Below are positions 45,309 to 60,351 of a stretch of DNA of 64,000 nucleotides, piece by piece. Origin of the DNA: Bradyrhizobium diazoefficiens (GTDB lineage: Bacteria; Pseudomonadota; Alphaproteobacteria; Rhizobiales; Xanthobacteraceae); NCBI RefSeq assembly GCF_016616425.1, contig NZ_CP067101.1, positions 1,922,001 through 1,986,000 on the forward strand, given 5' to 3'. Numbering within the stretch: position 1 is the first letter of the stretch; the number at the start of each line of letters is the position of its first letter. Position numbers and translations under genes: made by a program. A model generated the notes under the pieces. The model worked only from the letters and a program-made list of their open reading frames with translations, did not search any database and was not told where the DNA came from.

Positions 45309-46627
45309 CCGGTCTCGATCGCACCCAGACGCCGAAGACGCGCCCGATGCCGCACAAGCGCGGCGGCCTCGTCGCCTGCCTCGACATCGGCACCAGCAAG
45401 ATCGCCTGCATGATCGCGCGCCTGAAGCCGTCGCCGCCGAGCGATGCGCTGCGCGGCCGCACCCACGCAGTGGAATTGATCGGCTACAGCCAGATCCAGT
45501 CGCGCGGCATGAAGGCCGGCGCGGTGATCGATCTCGGTGAATGCGAGCAGGCGGTGCGCCAGGCCGTCGCGCTCGCGGAGAAGATGGCCAAGGTGCGGGT
45601 CGAGTCCGTGCTGCTCTCGGTCTCCGGTGGCCGGCTCTCCGGCCAGCTGGTCGAAGCCGCCGCCGACATCCGTGGTGGCGCCGTGACGCAGGCCGATGTC
45701 AGTCGCGTCACCTCCACCGGCATGCGTCACGCCACCGGCGAAGGCCGCACCGTGCTGCACGCGCTGCCGGTCGGCTACACGCTCGACGGCGTCAAGGGCA
45801 TCCGCGATCCCCGCGGCATGGTCGCGCATCAGTTCGGTGTCGACATGAACGTCGTCACCTGCGACGCCACCGTTGCGCGGAACCTGATGCTGGCGGTGGA
45901 ACGCTGCCACATCAATGTCGAAGCCATGGCGGCAAGCCCTTATGTGGCCGGATTGTCGGTGCTGACCGACGACGAGGCCGATCTGGGAGCTGCCGTCGTC
46001 GAGATGGGCGCCGGCACCACCACGATCGCGGTCTATTCCGGCGGCCGTTTCGTGCATGCGGCTGGTTTTGCGGTTGGCGGGCAACACATCACGATGGATC
46101 TTGCACGCGGACTCTCCGCGACCATTGCCGATGCCGAGCGAATCAAGACGTTATACGGGACCGTCATCACCGGCGGATCGGACTCGCGTGAGCTGATGTC
46201 CGTGCCGACGGCCGGTGACGAGCAGGATCTGCCGCAGATCGTCTCCCGCGCCACCATCGCCAACATCGTCAAGCACCGTGCCGAGGAAGTCTTCGAAATG
46301 GTTCGGGACAAGCTGAAGGATTCGCCCTTCGCCTCGGAGCCCAACGGCCGTGTCGTGCTTTCGGGTGGAGCTTCGCAGCTCACCGGCCTCGTCGAACTCG
46401 GAACCCAGATTCTCGGCCGGCCCGTGCGGGTCGGGCGTCCGCTCGGCTTCGGCCGGCTGCCCAACGAGGCGAAGAACGCCGCGTTCGCGGTGCCGGCCGG
46501 ACTCCTCGTCTACCCGCAATATGTTCACCACGAACATGTCGAACCGCGGCATACGCGGCAGCAGGTCAAGACAGGGACCGGCGGTTATTTCGGAAAGGTG
46601 GGACGATGGCTACGCGAGGGCTTCTGA
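45305..46627 (+). CDS. ftsA: cell division protein FtsA (actin-like)
   Basis: 440 residues. Actin-fold ATPase with phosphate-1 loop VACLDIGTSKIACMIA, phosphate-2 VVEMGAGTTTIAVYSGG, SGGASQL and the C-terminal amphipathic helix FGKVGRWLREGF that tethers it to the membrane. It anchors FtsZ filaments to the inner membrane and starts divisome assembly. Overlaps ftsQ by 4 bp; ftsZ starts 90 bp downstream. Confidence 0.96.
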   Translation: MTGLDRTQTPKTRPMPHKRGGLVACLDIGTSKIACMIARLKPSPPSDALRGRTHAVELIGYSQIQSRGMKAGAVIDLGECEQAVRQAVALAEKMAKVRVESVLLSVSGGRLSGQLVEAAADIRGGAVTQADVSRVTSTGMRHATGEGRTVLHALPVGYTLDGVKGIRDPRGMVAHQFGVDMNVVTCDATVARNLMLAVERCHINVEAMAASPYVAGLSVLTDDEADLGAAVVEMGAGTTTIAVYSGGRFVHAAGFAVGGQHITMDLARGLSATIADAERIKTLYGTVITGGSDSRELMSVPTAGDEQDLPQIVSRATIANIVKHRAEEVFEMVRDKLKDSPFASEPNGRVVLSGGASQLTGLVELGTQILGRPVRVGRPLGFGRLPNEAKNAAFAVPAGLLVYPQYVHHEHVEPRHTRQQVKTGTGGYFGKVGRWLREGF

Positions 46628-46717
46628 TGACTCCTTTCCGCAATTCCCGATTTTCACCAACTCCCGCGGCCGCCGGCCGGGGCGAACCCACGCGCGCGTG
46701 ATCGAGAGGCAGCAACC

Positions 46718-48523
46718 ATGACCATCAGCATCAATGTCCCTGATATTCACGAACTGAAGCCCCGGATCACCGTGTTCGGCGTCGGCGGCGCCGGTGGCAA
46801 CGCCGTCAACAACATGATCACGGCGGGCCTTCAGGGCGTCGATTTCGTGGTCGCCAACACCGACGCGCAGGCGCTGACGATGTCGAAGGCGCAGCGCATC
46901 GTGCAGATGGGCACGGCGGTCACGCAAGGCCTTGGCGCAGGTTCGCAGCCGAACGTCGGCGCTGCGGCGGCGGAAGAGGTGATCGACGAGCTGCGCGACC
47001 ATCTCTCGGGCGCCAACATGGTGTTCGTCACCGCCGGCATGGGGGGCGGCACCGGCACCGGTGCAGCGCCCGTGATCGCCAAGACCGCGCGTGACATGGG
47101 CATCCTCACCGTCGGCGTCGTGACCAAGCCGTTCCACTTCGAGGGCGGCCGCCGCATGCGCACGGCCGAAGCCGGCATCAACGAGCTTCACAAGGTCGTG
47201 GATACGCTCCTGATCATCCCGAACCAGAACCTGTTCCGGGTCGCCAACGAGAAGACCACTTTCGCCGACGCCTTCGCGATGGCCGACCAGGTGCTCTACT
47301 CCGGCGTTGCCTGCATCACCGACCTGATGGTCAAGGAAGGCCTGATCAATCTCGACTTCGCCGACGTGAGAGCGGTGATGAGGGAAATGGGCAAGGCAAT
47401 GATGGGCACCGGCGAAGCCTCGGGCGACAAGCGCGCGCTGACCGCCGCGGAAGCCGCGATCGCCAATCCGCTGATCGACGATTCCTCGATGAAGGGTGCC
47501 AAGGGCCTCCTCATCTCCATCACCGGCGGCAAGGACCTCACTCTGTTCGAGGTCGACGAGGCCGCAACCCGCATCCGCGAGGAGGTCGACCAGGACGCCA
47601 ACATCATCGTCGGCGCGACCTTCGACGAGGCGCTCGATGGCCTGATCCGCGTCTCGGTCGTTGCCACCGGCATCGAGCAGGCCGCGATCGCCCGCAACAG
47701 CCAGGCCACCAGTGCCCCGGTTGCGAACGCGGCGCCGCAGACGCAGCAGGCGCCCGCAGTTCCAGCCGCAGCCGCTGAGAGCCGTCTCGCCGACCTGACC
47801 GCGCGGCTCCGCGCCGACAACCAGCGCATGGCCGAGCGCGCCCAGAAGCCGGAAGGGCAGTTCCCGGCAGCAGGACAGGCTCCGGTCGCTGCCGCGCCGA
47901 TGGCGCCCCGTCCGAACGTCGAGCGCGCCGCGCTCGCCGCCATCGCGGCCGCCGTTGCGGACGTCCCGCAGGCGCCCGCGCCGATGCAGACCTACGGCGA
48001 TGTCACCGTGCGCCCGATCGCGCAGAAGCCGACCCTGTTCCCCGAGCCCGACATGGCTCCGGTCGCGATGCAGGAGCCGATGACGCCGGAAAACTTCATC
48101 CCGCCGCAGGCCGAGCGCGCGCCGGTCCGTGCGCCGCGGATGCCGCGCCTTGACGAATTGCCGATGCCGGCCCAAGCCGAGATTCGCCAGGCCCGCGGCG
48201 AGGTTGAGGAGGAGACCCCGCAGAAGACCCGCCTGTCGCTGCTCCAGCGCCTCGCCAATGTCGGCCTCGGCCGTCGCGACGAGGAGAGCGAGGCACCGGT
48301 CGCGGCCCGCAGCGCCGGTCCCGCGATGCCGCCGTTGCCCGAGCGCCGGCCGCAGAAGACGGTGGGACAGCAGATCGCATCGAGCGAGCCGGTATCGGAG
48401 TATGCCCGTCGTCCTGCGCCGCAGGGGCTGGACATGCACGGCCGTCCCGCGCCTGTTGCGCCGGCGCCACAGGGTGACGACCATCTTGATATCCCGGCAT
48501 TCCTGCGGCGGCAGGCGACCTGA
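46718..48523 (+). CDS. ftsZ: cell division GTPase FtsZ
   Basis: 601 residues. The tubulin-like core (~1-320) includes the nucleotide loop GGGTGTG (~109-115) and T7 region [11 protein letters not shown] (~209-219) with its catalytic Asp. A long Ala/Pro/Gln-rich linker (~325-580) makes it larger than the ~400-residue enterobacterial form, as is common in Rhizobiales, and the C-terminal [10 protein letters not shown] is the conserved peptide that contacts FtsA. It forms the Z-ring. A strong terminator follows at 48553. Confidence 0.98.
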   Translation: MTISINVPDIHELKPRITVFGVGGAGGNAVNNMITAGLQGVDFVVANTDAQALTMSKAQRIVQMGTAVTQGLGAGSQPNVGAAAAEEVIDELRDHLSGANMVFVTAGMGGGTGTGAAPVIAKTARDMGILTVGVVTKPFHFEGGRRMRTAEAGINELHKVVDTLLIIPNQNLFRVANEKTTFADAFAMADQVLYSGVACITDLMVKEGLINLDFADVRAVMREMGKAMMGTGEASGDKRALTAAEAAIANPLIDDSSMKGAKGLLISITGGKDLTLFEVDEAATRIREEVDQDANIIVGATFDEALDGLIRVSVVATGIEQAAIARNSQATSAPVANAAPQTQQAPAVPAAAAESRLADLTARLRADNQRMAERAQKPEGQFPAAGQAPVAAAPMAPRPNVERAALAAIAAAVADVPQAPAPMQTYGDVTVRPIAQKPTLFPEPDMAPVAMQEPMTPENFIPPQAERAPVRAPRMPRLDELPMPAQAEIRQARGEVEEETPQKTRLSLLQRLANVGLGRRDEESEAPVAARSAGPAMPPLPERRPQKTVGQQIASSEPVSEYARRPAPQGLDMHGRPAPVAPAPQGDDHLDIPAFLRRQAT

Positions 48524-48552
48524 GGATTGTTACAATAAGGCAGAGCCAAAAA

Positions 48553-48579
48553 GGTCCCGGCAACAAGCTTGCCGGGACC
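48553..48579 (+). terminator. rho-independent terminator of the ftsQAZ transcript
   Basis: Perfect 11-bp stem (GGTCCCGGCAA / TTGCCGGGACC) with a 5-nt loop and TTTCCTTTT tail, 30 bp after the ftsZ stop. Confidence 0.92.
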
Positions 48580-48588
48580 TTTCCTTTT

Positions 48589-48886
48589 GTCTCTCGCATG
48601 GCCGGGCTGCATAGCCAAGCAACTGATTTTAAATCATTAATTACGCATGTGGGTGTTCAGTAAGATTGCCGGAAGCGGCCCAAAACCTCGGCGCAATTTG
48701 GTTAAGCCTTGGCGCGAATACGGCAGGTTTGGGGTAACAATCGGTAAAAAAGCGTGAGTTGGCGCTGTTTGGGGCAGTGACTATGGTTTGCCGTGACTTG
48801 GGGATACGGATTCGCGAACGGGCGGCAAGGCCCGGCCAAGCGGGTCCAGTATAAGTCGCAGCGGGTCGTAGTGGGGCGGGTTCCTG
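48589..48886. other. ftsZ-lpxC intergenic region
   Basis: 298 bp after the terminator. AT-rich stretch TTTTAAATCATTAATTACG (48628-48646) and GGTTAAGCC/GGTAAAAAAGCG words probably contain the lpxC promoter; exact boxes are not clear. No gene seen. Confidence 0.4.
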
Positions 48887-49849
48887 ATGAAATTTAGCCG
48901 GCAAACAACGCTTCGTGCGCAAGCCTCCGTGGCAGGCGTAGGCGTTCATTCCGGTCTTCCCGTCACTCTCACGCTTGGGCCTGCGCCTGTCGACGCGGGT
49001 TTTATTTTTGTCCGCACGGGCCTTGAGGGAAGCGATCGCGAAGTTCGGGCGGCCGCTGACCAGGTGATCGCGACCGACTTCGCCACCGTCCTCGGCGACC
49101 GCGAGGGTCCGCTGGTGTCCACCGCCGAGCACGTGCTTGCTGCACTGCGGGGCATGGGTGTCGACAACGCCACCATCGAGATCGACGGTCCGGAAGTGCC
49201 GATCATGGACGGCAGCGCCGCGGCCTTCATTGCGGCGATCGACCAGGCCGGCATCGTGACCCAGACGGCACAGCGCCGCTTCGTTCAGGTTCTGAAGCCA
49301 GTCTCGGTCAAGATCGGCGACTCCTTCGGCGAGATCAGGCCCTACGCCAACGGGTTCTGCGTCGAGGTCGAGATCGACTTCACCAATCCCATCATCGGCC
49401 AGCAGAGCTACGCTTTCGACCTCAACCCGGAACGTTTCCGCCGCGAAGTGGGCCGCGCCCGGACTTTCGGTCTGATGTGCGACGTCGCGCGGCTCTGGAG
49501 TGCGGGCTATGCCCTCGGCGCCTCCTTCGACAATACCGTCGTGTTCGACGACGAGCGGCTGCTCAACGCCGAGGGCCTGCGCTACGCCGATGAATGTGCC
49601 CGCCATAAGGTGCTGGACGTGATCGGCGACCTCTCGCTGGCCGGCCTGCCGCTGCTTGGCGCTTATCGCTCGGTGCGTGGCGGCCACAAGCTCAACCACG
49701 CTGTCCTGACCGCGTTGCTCGCCGACCGTACCGCCTGGCGGGTGGTCGAGGGCGAGGCGGCCCGCCGTACCACGCGTCCCGTGGGCGAGGTCGGTCGCGG
49801 CATCGTCGGCGGCCGGATCGCTGCGGCCTACGGGCCGGACGTATCCTGA
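48887..49849 (+). CDS. lpxC: UDP-3-O-acyl-N-acetylglucosamine deacetylase
   Basis: 320 residues, one LpxC unit with two similar domains. Zinc ligands lie in STAEHVLAAL (His ~79) and in HKLNHAVLTAL with Asp in VLDVIGDLSL; the start RQTTLRAQASVAGVGVHSG carries the conserved GVGxHSG. It performs the first committed step of lipid A synthesis. Behind its own promoter region, beyond the ftsZ terminator. Confidence 0.96.
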   Translation: MKFSRQTTLRAQASVAGVGVHSGLPVTLTLGPAPVDAGFIFVRTGLEGSDREVRAAADQVIATDFATVLGDREGPLVSTAEHVLAALRGMGVDNATIEIDGPEVPIMDGSAAAFIAAIDQAGIVTQTAQRRFVQVLKPVSVKIGDSFGEIRPYANGFCVEVEIDFTNPIIGQQSYAFDLNPERFRREVGRARTFGLMCDVARLWSAGYALGASFDNTVVFDDERLLNAEGLRYADECARHKVLDVIGDLSLAGLPLLGAYRSVRGGHKLNHAVLTALLADRTAWRVVEGEAARRTTRPVGEVGRGIVGGRIAAAYGPDVS

Positions 49850-50148
49850 CTTCCTTGCTACCGCAGGCATTGGCCGCGGCTACCCCCCGGGAAACTCCTG
49901 GTAACCATGATCGACTAGCATTGCGGCGCGTTCGCCTTAATCCGGGCGAAATGCCTGCCTATCCGGTTGGTTACCGATCGTTTTTGGGATACATCGGCGT
50001 GGTCGCATGGCAGGCGCCACGGTTACATTTCGCGCCCATGACGGGGTTCATGGGCTGGCGGACACCGCATCACAGGGCGTCAGGGCTTAAACTCATGTCG
50101 GCACAGCGTATGACGCGCGGATATCCCGCGGTTTCGCCAAGAGTTTCG
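49850..50148. other. lpxC-bamD intergenic region
   Basis: 299 bp with no clear coding content if bamD starts at 50149; in-frame ATGs at 50095 and 50110 could extend bamD by up to 18 residues. Promoter boxes are not distinct. Confidence 0.35.
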
Positions 50149-51012
50149 ATGAGAGTTGCTTCGATCGGAGCCCGTGGGCTGCTTCAGGCCGTCACCTTCA
50201 TCATGCTCGCGCTGCCGCTCGCCGGCTGCGGCACCGGCGCGCTCTGGGACAAGTTCACCGCCAAGGACGACACCTTCGTCGAGGAGCCCGCCGACAAGAT
50301 CTACAATGAGGGCCTGTACCTCATGAACGAGAAGAAGGACCTGAAGGCGGCGAACAAGAAGTTCGAAGAGGTCGACCGCCAGCATCCTTATTCAGACTGG
50401 GCCCGTAAATCGCTGCTGATGTCGGCCTACGCGTCCTACCAGGGCGGCGACTATGACGGCTGCATCGGCGCCGCCACCCGCTACGTCACGCTGCATCCCG
50501 GCAGCCCGGATGCGGCCTATGCACAATATCTGATCGCGGCCTCCCATTACGACCAGATCCCGGACATCAGCCGCGACCAGACCCGCACCGAGAAGGCGAT
50601 CGCCGCTCTTGAAGAGGTGGTGCGCAAATACCCGAACTCGGAATACGCGACGTCGGCCAAGGCCAAGATCGAGGGCGCGCGCGATCAGCTCGCCGGCAAG
50701 GAAATGAACGTCGGCCGCTACTACGCGAAGCGGCGCGACTACACGGCCGCGATCAACCGCTACAAGACCGTTGTCACGCAGTACCAGACCACCCGCCATG
50801 TCGAAGAGGCGCTGTTCCGGCTCACCGAGGCCTATATGGCGATTGGCATCGTCGGCGAGGCGCAGACCGCGGCAGCCGTTCTCGGGCATAATTTTCCTGA
50901 CAGCCGCTGGTACAAGGACGCCTATAATCTTGTAAAATCCGGCGGTCTCGAACCGAGCGAGAATCAGGGGTCCTGGATCAGCCGGACCTTCAAGAAGATG
51001 GGTCTCGGCTAG
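50149..51012 (+). CDS. bamD: outer membrane assembly lipoprotein BamD
   Basis: 287 residues from ATG 50149, chosen because it gives a compact lipoprotein signal ending in LPLAGC (Cys27); ATG 50095 would lengthen the N-region. The mature protein has TPR repeats (NEGLYLMNEKKDLKAANKKFEEVD, YASYQGGDYDGCIGAATRYV, AINRYKTVVTQYQTTRHVEEAL). BamD is an essential part of the BAM complex that inserts beta-barrel proteins. recN starts 13 bp later. Confidence 0.92.
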   Translation: MRVASIGARGLLQAVTFIMLALPLAGCGTGALWDKFTAKDDTFVEEPADKIYNEGLYLMNEKKDLKAANKKFEEVDRQHPYSDWARKSLLMSAYASYQGGDYDGCIGAATRYVTLHPGSPDAAYAQYLIAASHYDQIPDISRDQTRTEKAIAALEEVVRKYPNSEYATSAKAKIEGARDQLAGKEMNVGRYYAKRRDYTAAINRYKTVVTQYQTTRHVEEALFRLTEAYMAIGIVGEAQTAAAVLGHNFPDSRWYKDAYNLVKSGGLEPSENQGSWISRTFKKMGLG

Positions 51013-51025
51013 GAAATTTGGTTCC

Positions 51026-56371
<5,346 letters not shown>

Positions 56372-56521
56372 GCGTGTCCGCCTTTCGAATTCGAGTCGGA
56401 CTGTAGCGTGCTCGCACAAGACGGAAATCGGCGTTTCGGAATGCGGCCATACCGATTCCGGGACGGTTATGACAACAGCGCGATTGCGACCGCCTGGCCG
56501 CACGTCGTTCCAAAAACGCGA

Positions 56522-56623
56522 TGTCATTCCCCGCGAAGGCGGGGAATCCAGTATTCCAGAGGCGATCGTGATTGAATCGAGAAGCTGCGGCGTACTGGAT
56601 GCCCCGCCTGCGCGGGGCATGAC
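56522..56623. repeat. intergenic palindromic repeat, family B copy 3
   Basis: TGTCATTCCCCGCGAAGGCG...ATTCCAGAGGC...GCGGCGTACTGGATGCCCCG...GGCATGAC, sharing its inner words with 17431-17546. In the gap between two minus-strand genes. Confidence 0.8.
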
Positions 56624-56680
56624 AGTCTGTGGTGGGGCGAGGAGCGTTGCATTGGTCGCGCAGCGCCATGCGGACACCGT

Positions 56681-58510
56681 CTAAGCCGTCAGCTCCGCCG
56701 TCGCCTGATCGAGCCAGGCCTTGGTCGCCTCGTCCAGCGCCGGCCGCACCTCGGCCCGGACGCGCGCGTGATAGGCATTGAGCCAGGCGAGCTCGTCGCG
56801 GCTCAGCATCGCTGCGTCGATGAGCCGGCGGTCGATCGGCGCCAGCGTCAGCGTCTCGAACGCGTTCATCGGCTTCTCGGCGCCCTTGATGTCGGCGGCC
56901 ACCACCAGCTCGAGATTTTCGATGCGGATGCCGAAACCGTCGGTCTTGTAGTAGCCGGGCTCGTTGGAGAGGATCATGCCACGCTTCAGCGCCGTGGTGC
57001 CGAGCTTCGAGATCCGCGCCGGCCCTTCGTGCACCGAGAGATAGCTGCCGACGCCATGGCCGGTGCCGTGCTCGAAATCGAGGCCGGCAGCCCAGAGATA
57101 TTGCCGCGCCAGCGTGTCGAGCTGCGCGCCATTGGTGCCGTCCGGAAACACCGCGCGCGCGATCGCGATATGGCCGCGCAGCACGCGGGTGAAGCGGTCG
57201 CGCATCTCATCCGTCGGCTCGCCAACTGCCATGGTGCGCGTGACGTCAGTGGTGCCGTCTTCGTACTGCGCGCCGGAATCGATCAGCAGCAGGTCGCCGG
57301 GCGCGATCCGCCGGTTGCTCTTGCGGGTGACGCGGTAGTGCACGATGGCGCCGTTCGGGCCGGTGCCGGAGATGGTCGGAAACGACACGTCCTTCAGCGC
57401 GCCGGTGTCGCGGCGGAACGTCTCCAGCGCCTCGACCGCATCGATCTCGGTGAGCTTGCCGCTTGCGGCCTCGCGGTCGATGAAGGCGAGGAAGCGCGCC
57501 AGCGCCACGGCGTCGCGCCGATGCGCCGTCTGCGTACCCTTGATCTCGGTCGCGTTCTTGACCGCTTTGAGCAGTGCAATCGGATCGCTGCCTCGCACCG
57601 GCTTGCCGCCGGCGCCCGCGATCAGCCGGCTGAGCGCATCGGCCGCGGTGGCACTGTCGAGCGCGATCGATCCGCCGCCCTTGGCGAGCGCCATCAGCGT
57701 CGGCGCCATCGCGTCGGGCTCGCGCACGTCGGCGGACTGTTCGAGATGGTCGCGCGTGAGGTTGGAGAGCTTGCGATGGTCGATGAAGATCGTCGGCCGT
57801 CCGTCCTTCGGCACCAGCGCGTAGGACAGCGGCAGCGGGGTGTGGGCGACGTCGGCGCCGCGGATATTGAAGGTCCAGGCGACCGCGTGGCTGTCGGACA
57901 GCACCAGCGCGTCGACGCCGAGCTTGCCGATCTCGTCTCTGATCTGCGTCAGCTTCTCGACTTCCGCCACGCCGGCATGCTGTAGTCCGTGCACAGCGAT
58001 GGGGGCGAGTGGCGGCTGCGGGCGGTCCTGCCAGATCGCGTCGACAGGATTGCTGTCGACCGCGACCAACTCGGCGCCGGCCTTGGCGCACGCGGCGGAC
58101 AGGCGCTCGGCTGCCGCAAAAGTGTGCAGCCACGGATCAAATCCGAGGCGGTCGCCGGCTTTCAGATGCGCCGACACCCATGCCTCCGGTGGCGGGTCGA
58201 CCAGTGATTCCACGGCCCAGGCCTTTGCATCGACCTGCTTGGCGACCTGAAGCGTGTAGCGGCCATCGACGAACACCGCGGCTTCCTGGGTTAGAACCAC
58301 CGCGAATCCCGCCGAGCCCGTGAAACCGGTCAGCCAGGCCAGCCGCTCTTCCGACGGCGGTACATATTCGTTCTGCTGCTGATCGGCGCGCGGAACGACG
58401 AAGCCGGTCAGCTTGCGACGGACGAGTTCTTCGCGAAGTGCGGCCAGCCGTGCCGCCAGTGCGACGCCGGCCTCCGGCTCCTCGAATGTCTGGAAGTGTG
58501 CTTCGAACAT
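56681..58510 (-). CDS. M24 family Xaa-Pro aminopeptidase (long form)
   Basis: 609 residues. Two N-terminal creatinase-like domains (~1-310) and a C-terminal pita-bread peptidase domain. Metal residues: Asp pair in IDSGAQYEDGTTDVT, His in HGTGHGVGSYLSVHEGP, Glu in LSNEPGYYKTDGFGIRIENLEL. The ~600-residue size and two-domain N-terminus resemble the cytosolic XPNPEP1 type. It removes an N-terminal residue before proline in peptides. A single-gene unit read away from the small protein gene upstream. Confidence 0.9.
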   Translation of the reverse strand: MFEAHFQTFEEPEAGVALAARLAALREELVRRKLTGFVVPRADQQQNEYVPPSEERLAWLTGFTGSAGFAVVLTQEAAVFVDGRYTLQVAKQVDAKAWAVESLVDPPPEAWVSAHLKAGDRLGFDPWLHTFAAAERLSAACAKAGAELVAVDSNPVDAIWQDRPQPPLAPIAVHGLQHAGVAEVEKLTQIRDEIGKLGVDALVLSDSHAVAWTFNIRGADVAHTPLPLSYALVPKDGRPTIFIDHRKLSNLTRDHLEQSADVREPDAMAPTLMALAKGGGSIALDSATAADALSRLIAGAGGKPVRGSDPIALLKAVKNATEIKGTQTAHRRDAVALARFLAFIDREAASGKLTEIDAVEALETFRRDTGALKDVSFPTISGTGPNGAIVHYRVTRKSNRRIAPGDLLLIDSGAQYEDGTTDVTRTMAVGEPTDEMRDRFTRVLRGHIAIARAVFPDGTNGAQLDTLARQYLWAAGLDFEHGTGHGVGSYLSVHEGPARISKLGTTALKRGMILSNEPGYYKTDGFGIRIENLELVVAADIKGAEKPMNAFETLTLAPIDRRLIDAAMLSRDELAWLNAYHARVRAEVRPALDEATKAWLDQATAELTA

Positions 58511-58697
58511 GGTGGATCACTTTAGGTTCATGGAGGCGAGTCCGCAATCTGGACGTATTTGCGTCGCATCTGGCACAGACTGTGCTTGAACTGGTTCCAC
58601 TCGAATCGAGTGGAGTTGAGGATACGGCAGCCGCGCTTCGTCCGGATAACAGGGACATTCGAGCAGGTGGTTCATCTCAACGAAGAGGGGACACACG

Positions 58698-58877
58698 ATG
58701 CCAGCATTCACGTTTGAGAAGATCTCGCCATCGGCGCGCCGTGCCCCGATGGCGGCGGCACCGAAGAAGCCGCGCGGCATCATCGGTCAGGTGATCGAGC
58801 GTATCGCCGAGCGCCGCGCAAGGCGTGCCTTGCAGGACGAGCACGCGATGCGCCGCGACGAGAAGCCGGCGGAGTAG
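58698..58877 (+). CDS. 59-residue basic hypothetical protein
   Basis: ATG follows GAAGAGGGG at 7-nt spacing. The peptide begins MPAFTFEKISPSARRAPMAA, continues KKPRGIIGQVIERIAERRAR and ends EHAMRRDEKPAE: strongly basic and probably helical in the second half. It lies in the gap between the divergent aminopeptidase and the convergent prmA. No family recognised. The good ribosome site and GC-rich third positions favour a real gene. Confidence 0.6.
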   Translation: MPAFTFEKISPSARRAPMAAAPKKPRGIIGQVIERIAERRARRALQDEHAMRRDEKPAE

Positions 58878-58887
58878 GCGAGATTTT

Positions 58888-58963
58888 GTGGGTTGGCCGA
58901 ATGCGTAACCCACCACCTTCGTCCTCGCGCAAAGAGAAGAGGGGGATTACGCTCCGCTAATCC
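58888..58963. repeat. two adjacent small inverted repeats
   Basis: GTGGGTT...AACCCAC (58888-58913) and GGATTACGCTCCGCTAATCC (58944-58963) follow the small gene and precede the end of prmA; they may act as terminators. Confidence 0.55.
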
Positions 58964-58966
58964 ACC

Positions 58967-59854
58967 TTACGAAGGCTTCCGTAGCAACAGACTGCTCCAC
59001 CCCTCGATCCGCAGGTGCTTCAACGGTACGAGGCCGCGCGCGCGGTAAGCGGCGATCACGGCGGGAGCCTGGTGCGTCAGCAGGCCGGAGAGGATGACGC
59101 GTCCGCCGGGCGCGAGATGCCGCGCCATCGGGCCCGCCAATTGCCGGAGCGGGTTGGCAAGGATGTTGGCCAGCACCAGGTCGAACGGACCTGCCCGCCC
59201 AAAATCCGGCGCGGCGAAGCCGGTGGCACGGATCACCCGCACACGGTTGCCAACTTCATTCAGCGAGGCGTTCTCGGCCGCCACCCGCACCGAGGGCGGA
59301 TCGATGTCGGAGGCGAGCACTGCGCGATGCAGCGCCTTCGCCGCGGCGATCGCCAGCACGCCGGTGCCGGTGCCGAGGTCGAGCACGCGGCCCGGCCGCG
59401 CGCTTTTGAGGACATGGTCAAGCAGCAGTAAACAGCCACGCGTGGTGCCGTGATGGCCGGTGCCGAAGGCGAGCGCCGCCTCGATCTCGATGGCGAGCTT
59501 GTTCGGCGCCACACGGTCGCGGTCATGGCTGCCGTGCACGACGAAGCGTCCGGCCGGAACCGGGACGAGATCTTCCAGGCTGGCCTTGACCCAGTCCTTG
59601 GCCTCGATGGTGTCGAAGAGAAGCGTCCCGGCGATCTCATTTCCTGCTGAATTTGCAATGAGTTCGCGTAGCCATGCCTGATCGGGCGTCGCAGCGAAAT
59701 GGAGCGTGACGTCCCATTGTCCGTCCGGCCGCTCGAAGGCGGCAACCGCCGCATCGCCCTCGAAAAACATCTCGGTGAGCACGTCGACGACGCGCCTGGC
59801 GTCGGCTTCACTGCCGATCGAAAAGCTGGCGCGATGAGTAGGAGAAGGCTGCAT
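58967..59854 (-). CDS. prmA: ribosomal protein L11 methyltransferase
   Basis: 295 residues. N-terminal substrate domain, then SAM domain with VLDLGTGTGVLAIAAAK (~145-161), DIDPPSVRVAAENA, LANILANPLRQLA and ILSGLL, all PrmA motifs. It trimethylates residues of L11 in the cytosol. A GFGTGHH-like FGTGHHGTTRGCL just before motif I is diagnostic. The downstream region has two stem-loops that may terminate it. Confidence 0.92.
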   Translation of the reverse strand: MQPSPTHRASFSIGSEADARRVVDVLTEMFFEGDAAVAAFERPDGQWDVTLHFAATPDQAWLRELIANSAGNEIAGTLLFDTIEAKDWVKASLEDLVPVPAGRFVVHGSHDRDRVAPNKLAIEIEAALAFGTGHHGTTRGCLLLLDHVLKSARPGRVLDLGTGTGVLAIAAAKALHRAVLASDIDPPSVRVAAENASLNEVGNRVRVIRATGFAAPDFGRAGPFDLVLANILANPLRQLAGPMARHLAPGGRVILSGLLTHQAPAVIAAYRARGLVPLKHLRIEGWSSLLLRKPS

Positions 59855-60008
59855 TCAGGATTCCGTTGAGTTCAATTTTTCGAACTTCCGTTGCCAATTT
59901 TCTGCACAATTTGCGGTTCCCGAGTTAACCGAGCCGTAGGTCGTGCCCCGTAGATTTTCGGATGTCGAATTGAGCCAACACAGCTTGGAATTGAAACGGA
60001 GGCAGGTC

Positions 60009-60173
60009 TTGAAAGGCATGATTCAGAAGTTCTGGTCGGATGAGTCCGGTGCAACGGCGATCGAATACGGTCTGATTGCCGCGGGTATCGCTCTGGCGAT
60101 CATCACCGTGGTGAACAACCTGGGCTCCACCTTGAACGAGAAGTTCACTTCAATTAGCACCTCCTTGAAGTAA
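60009..60173 (+). CDS. Flp/Fap-type pilin prepeptide (TTG start)
   Basis: 54 residues. TTG 60009 is chosen because GGAGG lies 6 nt upstream; an ATG at 60018 has no suitable site. Short basic leader then the prepilin-cleavage motif SGATAIEYGLIAAGIA, cut after the Gly by a CpaA-type peptidase, followed by a hydrophobic helix (ALAIITVVNNLG) and a short polar tail. It is the major-subunit type of Tad pili used in adhesion. No tad/cpa genes are in the window, so the assembly genes must be elsewhere. A terminator follows at 60179. Confidence 0.9.
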   Translation: MKGMIQKFWSDESGATAIEYGLIAAGIALAIITVVNNLGSTLNEKFTSISTSLK

Positions 60174-60178
60174 TTTCC

Positions 60179-60200
60179 GCCCCCATCTCCTGGCGGGGGC
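60179..60200 (+). terminator. terminator of the pilin gene
   Basis: GCCCCC...GGGGGC stem with a 10-nt loop followed by TGTTTTCTT. Confidence 0.7.
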
Positions 60201-60229
60201 TGTTTTCTTCAGAGGCTATTCCTGATCAT

Positions 60230-60258
60230 CGCCCGCAAGGGGATTCCCCTGGCGGGCG
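60230..60258. repeat. hairpin downstream of the pilin gene
   Basis: CGCCCGCAAGGGG and CCCCTGGCGGGCG form an imperfect long stem over a short AT loop; possible second terminator or a regulatory stem. Confidence 0.5.
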
Positions 60259-60317
60259 AGGTCGTTTTGGGCGAGCGATCTCGGGAGTATTCACAGGTTG
60301 TCCGCAGCTTGCCGGGA

Positions 60318-60325
60318 CGCTATCC
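60318..60325. repeat. left target-site duplication CGCTATCC
   Basis: The 8-bp word CGCTATCC directly abuts the left terminal repeat and recurs at 63131-63138 directly abutting the right one. An 8- to 9-bp duplication is characteristic of IS1-family insertion. Confidence 0.85.
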
Positions 60326-60347
60326 GGTGATGTCTCAGTTTGAAATT
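60326..60347. repeat. left terminal inverted repeat of the element
   Basis: Begins GGTGAT and continues GTCTCAGTTTGAAATT. The right end, read on the minus strand, begins GGTAGT and continues with the same 16 bases. IS1 also begins GGTGATG. Confidence 0.85.
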
Positions 60348-60351
60348 CTGA

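Noticed and set aside
46610-48484. Minus-strand 624-residue frame opposite ftsZ
   Set aside because: Its composition is that of an antisense shadow of ftsZ, which has complete motifs on the plus strand.
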